Shown: one piece after another, positions 21,742 through 25,579 of the stretch
Position numbering within the stretch: the stretch's first letter is position 1
Layout of the letters: each line of letters begins with the position of its first letter
IMG/VR virus record: IMGVR_UViG_3300006844_000039
Coordinates: 1 to 25,579 of that record
Strand: one strand, 5' to 3'
From: a virus
Length of the DNA: 25,579 nt
Program-made: the position numbers and the translations under genes
The notes under the pieces: generated by a model
What the model saw: only the letters and a program-made list of their open reading frames with translations
What the model was told of the DNA's origin: nothing
Database searches by the model: none

Positions 21742-23083
21742 GATCCATGTTCCTGCGGATGGCGGCTGCCAGCGCGCGCTGGTCGATCTGCGCCGGTGCC
21801 GAAGGCGTTGCTGCCGGGGCCGGTGCGGCTGGCAATGCGGGCGCGTTGGCGCGATTGACCAACGATTCCAGCGTGAACATTTGCTGTTGCGCCATCAGTT
21901 TATCGCCGCCCGCTTCGGGCGGCAGATTGAGAAACCGCCGCGCCTCGTTGTGCGTCATGATGCCTTTGTCGACCGCCAGCGCCAGCACGGTGATCTGCGT
22001 CTGACTGTCCATGCGAAACAGTCCGGTCAGATCGAACTCGGCGCGATAACCGGCGTCGATCAAACCGAGGCCTTCCGACAGTAGCAATTCAAGATTCTCA
22101 ATATGGCTTTGCAGACAAAGTTTGTAATACTGCAAATCAAGAAGTTCGGCGTTGTTCAGCGTTGGCGGATCCTTTGCGCCAACCATGAAGGCAGGAATAC
22201 CGAACGCGGTCGCGATGGTTTCCTCGTTGTGCTTGAGTTGCTCGATCAATTGACTATCGACCGCGTTTTGCTGCATAGCGTCGAACTTCAGTCCGGAACC
22301 GAGTACGGCAATGCGGCCCTGATTCGATTTGGCGAATTCTTCCTGCCAGTAGCTTTTCAATCGCTCGGCTGTGGCTTGCGGGATCTCGCCTGGGGCCGAC
22401 AGCACGCCTGATGGTCGTGCCGCATTGGAAAAGAATTGCGCCGAGAATTGTTCGATCGACAACCCGCGCGCTGCCGGTGCCGCCGTGCAATATAACGGTG
22501 ACACGCCGATCAAATCTTCGTCGAAAAGGCAATTCATCCGATCATGAATAATTTCATCGCTTGGCACGACGATTCGCTGGTCGGGAATGCCAGCCAGTTC
22601 ATTGGTATCAAGTTCATAAAAAACCGAGCCGTCGGAAACTTTAAGCGGCTTGACCCGATGCGGCGACAACACATACATCGCAACCACGACGTTGCGGTTG
22701 TCGCGCTCTTTCAGGACATAAGTATTGCCAGTACGCAGTTTGGAAATGAGCCACTTTTCATAAAACTGAATCCGCGTCTGATAGCGATTGGGCTTGTTCA
22801 TCACCGGAGAAAACGCCGCGATCGTTGTTTCCTGCCAAGTGGTATCGACTTGCTCCAGCAATTTCAGCCGCATCTTGGCGATATCGTTGGCGATCATGGT
22901 CACGCAACGATAGAGCGTCGCGTGCTGCAACGGATTCTCCATGATCAACGGCGTGTTTTTTTGCCATGCGCCGGCAAACGGTTCACGCACGACCGGCCAC
23001 CAGCCACGGTCATAGAACGCGGCTGATGGCGCGATCGCGTTGGTTGCCTTGCGTACGGAAACCTCGAGGCCGAGGATCTTCAT
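21728..23083 (-). CDS. Portal protein, HK97 family (451 aa)
   Basis: A typical portal (PF04860) of normal length. It has NPLQHATLYRCVTMIANDIA near residue 50, a region KPNRYQTRIQFYEKWLISKL with RTGNTYVL around 97-123, SPHRVKPL, DEIIHDRMNCLFDEDLIGVS around 175-195, then the long wing/stem part AARGLSIEQFSAQFFSNAAR with PSGVLSAPG, AFGIPAFMVGAK, and a C-terminus rich in Ala and Pro (APALPAAPAPAATPSAPAQI). It forms the dodecameric ring through which DNA is packaged. ATG overlaps the 70-residue gene's stop as ATGA (23080-23083). Confidence 0.95.
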   Translation of the reverse strand: MKILGLEVSVRKATNAIAPSAAFYDRGWWPVVREPFAGAWQKNTPLIMENPLQHATLYRCVTMIANDIAKMRLKLLEQVDTTWQETTIAAFSPVMNKPNRYQTRIQFYEKWLISKLRTGNTYVLKERDNRNVVVAMYVLSPHRVKPLKVSDGSVFYELDTNELAGIPDQRIVVPSDEIIHDRMNCLFDEDLIGVSPLYCTAAPAARGLSIEQFSAQFFSNAARPSGVLSAPGEIPQATAERLKSYWQEEFAKSNQGRIAVLGSGLKFDAMQQNAVDSQLIEQLKHNEETIATAFGIPAFMVGAKDPPTLNNAELLDLQYYKLCLQSHIENLELLLSEGLGLIDAGYRAEFDLTGLFRMDSQTQITVLALAVDKGIMTHNEARRFLNLPPEAGGDKLMAQQQMFTLESLVNRANAPALPAAPAPAATPSAPAQIDQRALAAAIRRNMDHAAA

Positions 23084-23292
23084 TCGTCGTCCTCGGCCTG
23101 CAGTCTTGTCGTTTGGTAACGCTTTTTGCTTTTTCTTGGCTCGTCTTCGATATCCTCGGCCATTTGCGCAATCAGGAACACCCTGCGATGCGCCTCAATG
23201 GTTTCCAGCGCGCCCGCCTGCAGCTCGAACACATCGCCCGGCCGCAGGCGGCGGCGGTTATAGTCGAAAACCTTGATCGCCCGCATCATCAT
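23080..23292 (-). CDS. Small head-module protein between capsid and portal (70 aa)
   Basis: A 70-residue gene overlapping both neighbours by 4 bases (ATGA at each end), which is strong evidence that it is translated. It begins MMMRAIKVFDYNRRRLRPGD, with RPGDVFELQAGALETIEAHR resembling a small beta-barrel, and a charged Lys/Arg/Glu-rich C-terminus ending LQAEDDE. Small genes of this kind in HK97-type head modules may encode decoration or assembly factors. Family not named. Confidence 0.7.
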   Translation of the reverse strand: MMMRAIKVFDYNRRRLRPGDVFELQAGALETIEAHRRVFLIAQMAEDIEDEPRKSKKRYQTTRLQAEDDE

Positions 23293-25244
23293 GTGGTGAT
23301 CGATCCGCCATAGGCTGCCGAAGTCAGATAGAACACGCCTTTTGACCGCAGCCGCGCCCAGGTGATGTAGCGTTCGGCGCGCACGAACACCAAGTTCGAT
23401 TGAAACGCCGAAATCAGGTGGTAGTTGCCCGAAGTCGGATCGCTTTCCATTTCGACCGAGGCTTCGCGCGAAGCATCGATCTGCAACCCACCTTCATCGG
23501 CGATCGCCACCGATGGCGGATGCATCGAGATGACATATCCGGAGGGCACATTGTTCGACGTGATGATTTGCAATCCCAACACGTTGCCGCCAGTCCCCGA
23601 CACGTTGGGGAATTGCGGCACTCCGAGCGTGGTGTAGAGCGAAGCGATGGACGAGGCCAACACCGGCTGCATGATGATCGCCAGCCCATCGGTCGGGATA
23701 TCGTTGACCTGATAATGCGCCAGAATCTGCCGGATGTCGTGGATCACCGCAGTGGAATCCGTTCCCGATGCGACGTCGGTATCGGCGCCGTTGAGAATGC
23801 CGGCCGGGCTAACGTTGGTCACCGCCGCATTGGCCGAGAGGAATTGCGTGTCGATGAACTTGGTAATGCCTTCCGCCAGCGTATCGCGCGCCGCAGTTTC
23901 CGCCGAAGGCGACGAGAAGCGAGTCAACTCATCGGTCAAGCCGATGATCAACGCGCATTTGGCAAAGGTCAGGCTGACCGTGTCGAACGCAAGTTGCCCA
24001 ACCGGCTTCGCGCGTCCTTCGCCGACCCACTCCGCCGTGATAACCGAAGTCTCGCGCGGGATGCGCGAGTTGAACGGCACCCGACGCATACCCTGGATCC
24101 GGCCCATCACGCTCATCGGCCACAGCAGATTGACGAATTCGCTGACCAGATTCTGCGCATAGACCAGCGGTGAGGCATAGGTCGCATGTGTGGTGGTGCC
24201 GACCAATTGCGCTGTTTTCTGCCGCAGTGACTGCTCGACTTGCGGCCACTGACTGCAATGCTCGCGTGCCACCTGAAACACGTCGCGATTGTATTTCTGC
24301 GCATGCAGCACACAAGACAGTTGTTTGACTAGCGCAATTCCAGGCTCCAACTTGGGTGCCGCGACCTGAAACACGTGCGCCGGCGTATGGATTTCGACCG
24401 CCTGACCACCGTCAGTCGACGTGATCACCGGCTTGGCCTTGATGATCAGTTCCTTTTCGATCATCCTGCAATCACTCAATTCGCGATCGATCGATTTAAT
24501 CGTCGCGGCATGCTCGTCGAATGCCGTTTGTTCCGCATCATCCTTGCTGCGGTTTTCTTCGGTGACTTTGTTCTGGATGGTTTCAATTGCCGCCATCTCG
24601 GCGGCGCGTTTTTCTTCGAGCCCTTTCATGCGCTCGGCGTTGGTCATACTAGGCATGGATCGCTCCAATTTGAGAGAACGGGATGCCAGACGCGGCAGGG
24701 GTTTTTCGATATGACCAGACGCGGTCGGTGGTGTCGGCGCTGCCTCATGGCCTGACGCGGCCAGCAACTGCTGATCGAGAGATCGAATAGTGTGGATGGA
24801 GGCTTCTTGATTTGCTGCCACGGTGACGCAGCTTAGTTCGAGCCAAAGCCATTCATCGTATTGAAAGCCGCCTTTGATGGCTTTGATCTTGTCGGCGACA
24901 GGCTGGAAGCCGATCGAGATGCCGCGCACCAGACCATGCTTGACGCTCTGCCAAGCCTCATCAAGTCTATCTTTAAGTTTGCCCGGCTCGGTCACCTTGG
25001 GAATGATGGCGCGGAACGGAATTCCATCCTCGCGCGGCTCGGCCCAGATCACGCGACCGATCGGTGATTTGCTGTCATGCTGCCATAGCAGTGGCATCGG
25101 CAGCGAGAATTTCGCTCCCATTGAGACCACCACATCGCCAACGCGATCTGCCGTTGGAGTCGAGGCAATGCCCTCGATGATGCGCTGATCGTTATCGATG
25201 CTCTTGATGTCGAGGGTCGAATAGGCGCGGTTCATGTCAGTCAT
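23289..25244 (-). CDS. Fused prohead protease and major capsid protein, HK97 type (651 aa)
   Basis: Residues about 1-160 are a prohead protease (PF04586): IIEGIASTPTADRVGDVVV, the catalytic His56 in LLWQHDSKSPIGRV, and the catalytic Ser110 in GLVRGISIGFQPV. An Ala/Pro/Gly linker (about 160-195) follows, then a coiled-coil scaffold or delta domain (about 200-268, MTNAERMKGLEEKRAAEMAA and on). Residues about 285-651 are HK97-fold capsid (PF05065): AEWVGEGRAKPVGQLAFDTV, LTDELTRFSSPSAETAARD, and a C-terminus ending RERSKG-like strand VRAERYITWARLRSKGVF. The fused form occurs in some phages; most have separate genes. The main start has AAGGAAA 7 bases upstream. A second in-frame start at 24656 could give the capsid precursor alone. 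The protease likely cleaves the delta domain, probably near 270-285. Confidence 0.94.
   Translation of the reverse strand: MTDMNRAYSTLDIKSIDNDQRIIEGIASTPTADRVGDVVVSMGAKFSLPMPLLWQHDSKSPIGRVIWAEPREDGIPFRAIIPKVTEPGKLKDRLDEAWQSVKHGLVRGISIGFQPVADKIKAIKGGFQYDEWLWLELSCVTVAANQEASIHTIRSLDQQLLAASGHEAAPTPPTASGHIEKPLPRLASRSLKLERSMPSMTNAERMKGLEEKRAAEMAAIETIQNKVTEENRSKDDAEQTAFDEHAATIKSIDRELSDCRMIEKELIIKAKPVITSTDGGQAVEIHTPAHVFQVAAPKLEPGIALVKQLSCVLHAQKYNRDVFQVAREHCSQWPQVEQSLRQKTAQLVGTTTHATYASPLVYAQNLVSEFVNLLWPMSVMGRIQGMRRVPFNSRIPRETSVITAEWVGEGRAKPVGQLAFDTVSLTFAKCALIIGLTDELTRFSSPSAETAARDTLAEGITKFIDTQFLSANAAVTNVSPAGILNGADTDVASGTDSTAVIHDIRQILAHYQVNDIPTDGLAIIMQPVLASSIASLYTTLGVPQFPNVSGTGGNVLGLQIITSNNVPSGYVISMHPPSVAIADEGGLQIDASREASVEMESDPTSGNYHLISAFQSNLVFVRAERYITWARLRSKGVFYLTSAAYGGSITT
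24654..24666 (-). promoter_or_regulatory. Possible internal ribosome binding site and start for capsid-only product
   Basis: On the minus strand GGAG (24666-24663) is followed after 6 bases by an in-frame ATG (24656) at Met197 of the fused gene, exactly at the junction between the protease linker and the delta domain. Initiation here would make a 455-residue capsid precursor in excess of the fusion, solving the need for many capsid subunits per protease. Translation from here is inferred. Confidence 0.5.
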
Positions 25245-25256
25245 GGAAAAATTTCC

Positions 25257-25579
25257 TTATGCGACCATGAACATCTGGTAGCTCGGCGGTTTTTCCTGCT
25301 CGACGCCTTCTGCCATCGCAGTCGCCATCGCCAGCGCCACCATGCCGTCGATACGGCCATGCGAACGCAGTTTGTCGAGTTTACGAATCTCCGCCGTGGG
25401 ACCCTGATGCACCACTGCGTTGCCGGCGCACATTTTCAACACCGGATGATTGCCGTGGACGATTTTCTTTTCCAGAATGAACCGCTCCAAAGCGTGTAAG
25501 GCTGGCGTCATGCTTTGATAGCCCTGTCCGAACTCGAAAAAGATCCTAGTGACAGCGTCTTCATGCAAACCCGCATCGA
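25257..25579 (-). CDS. Terminase large subunit, partial (C-terminal end only)
   Basis: The frame is open to the right edge, so only the last 107 or so residues are visible, beginning DAGLHEDAVTRIFFEFGQGY. It contains MTPALHALERFILEKKIVHG, NHPVLKMCAGNAVVHQGPTA and RSHGRIDGMVALAMATAMAE, the C-terminal end of the nuclease domain of HK97-type large terminases; the R-x-D-G-x-x-A-L block is a family hallmark, with Asp likely in the metal site. The TTG at 25568 is probably not the true start, because the frame continues upstream without stop. TerL packages and cuts the genome and normally precedes the portal and capsid genes, as here. A 12-base gap separates it from the capsid fusion. Confidence 0.92.
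   Translation of the reverse strand, partial: DAGLHEDAVTRIFFEFGQGYQSMTPALHALERFILEKKIVHGNHPVLKMCAGNAVVHQGPTAEIRKLDKLRSHGRIDGMVALAMATAMAEGVEQEKPPSYQMFMVA

Noticed and set aside
1-25579. tRNA genes, integrase, transposase, att sites, rho-independent terminators
   Set aside because: Looked for in gaps and on both strands; intergenic space is too small and nothing convincing was seen.

Overview
The window is a stretch of the late structural region of a tailed, long-tailed (siphovirus-type) bacteriophage or prophage. Every supported gene lies on the minus strand, so the window reads right to left. There is almost no intergenic DNA: consecutive genes overlap by 1-17 bases, abut, or are separated by at most 27 bases, apart from two much longer overlaps in the sugar cassette. 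I see no plus-strand gene, tRNA, integrase, transposase, CRISPR array, promoter or terminator. The families are typical of phages of Gram-negative bacteria. The style (tail-chaperone motif, repeat proteins, GT9/DUF5672 cassette) recalls phages of Alphaproteobacteria, but the host is an inference, and free phage versus prophage cannot be decided here.

In transcription order. (1) Head module, 25579-20307: C-terminus of the large terminase, a fused prohead protease/major capsid protein, a 70-residue protein, the HK97-type portal, a collagen-like protein and a gp6-like head-tail connector. (2) Modification cassette, 20310-15279: an MptE/DUF115-like protein, two GT9 (heptosyltransferase-type) glycosyltransferases, two SAM methyltransferases, a DUF5672 glycosyltransferase and two tiny proteins. 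(3) Appendage module, 15251-9461: two paralogous approximately 130-residue proteins, a 522-residue lectin-like fibre or decoration protein, a CxxCxxCC cysteine-cluster protein, a 779-residue protein made mostly of about thirty 20-residue repeats, and small proteins. (4) Neck and tail module, 9303-1: head-closure and tail-terminator candidates, tail tube, tail assembly chaperone with a probable -1 frameshift extension, a 235-residue protein, a 960-residue tape measure protein, a 147-residue tail protein, a second protein built from the same 20-residue repeat, a 685-residue baseplate/hub-like protein, and two small genes, the last cut by the left edge.

The ordinary head-to-tail order is recognisable, but about 11 kb of sugar-transfer, methylation and repeat/adhesin genes sits between the connector and the head-closure gene. 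The simplest reading is that this phage builds a decorated virion (collagen-like, lectin-like and repeat proteins) and carries late-expressed enzymes that glycosylate and methylate either the virion or the host surface. That functional link is inference; the gene families and layout are what the sequence shows.
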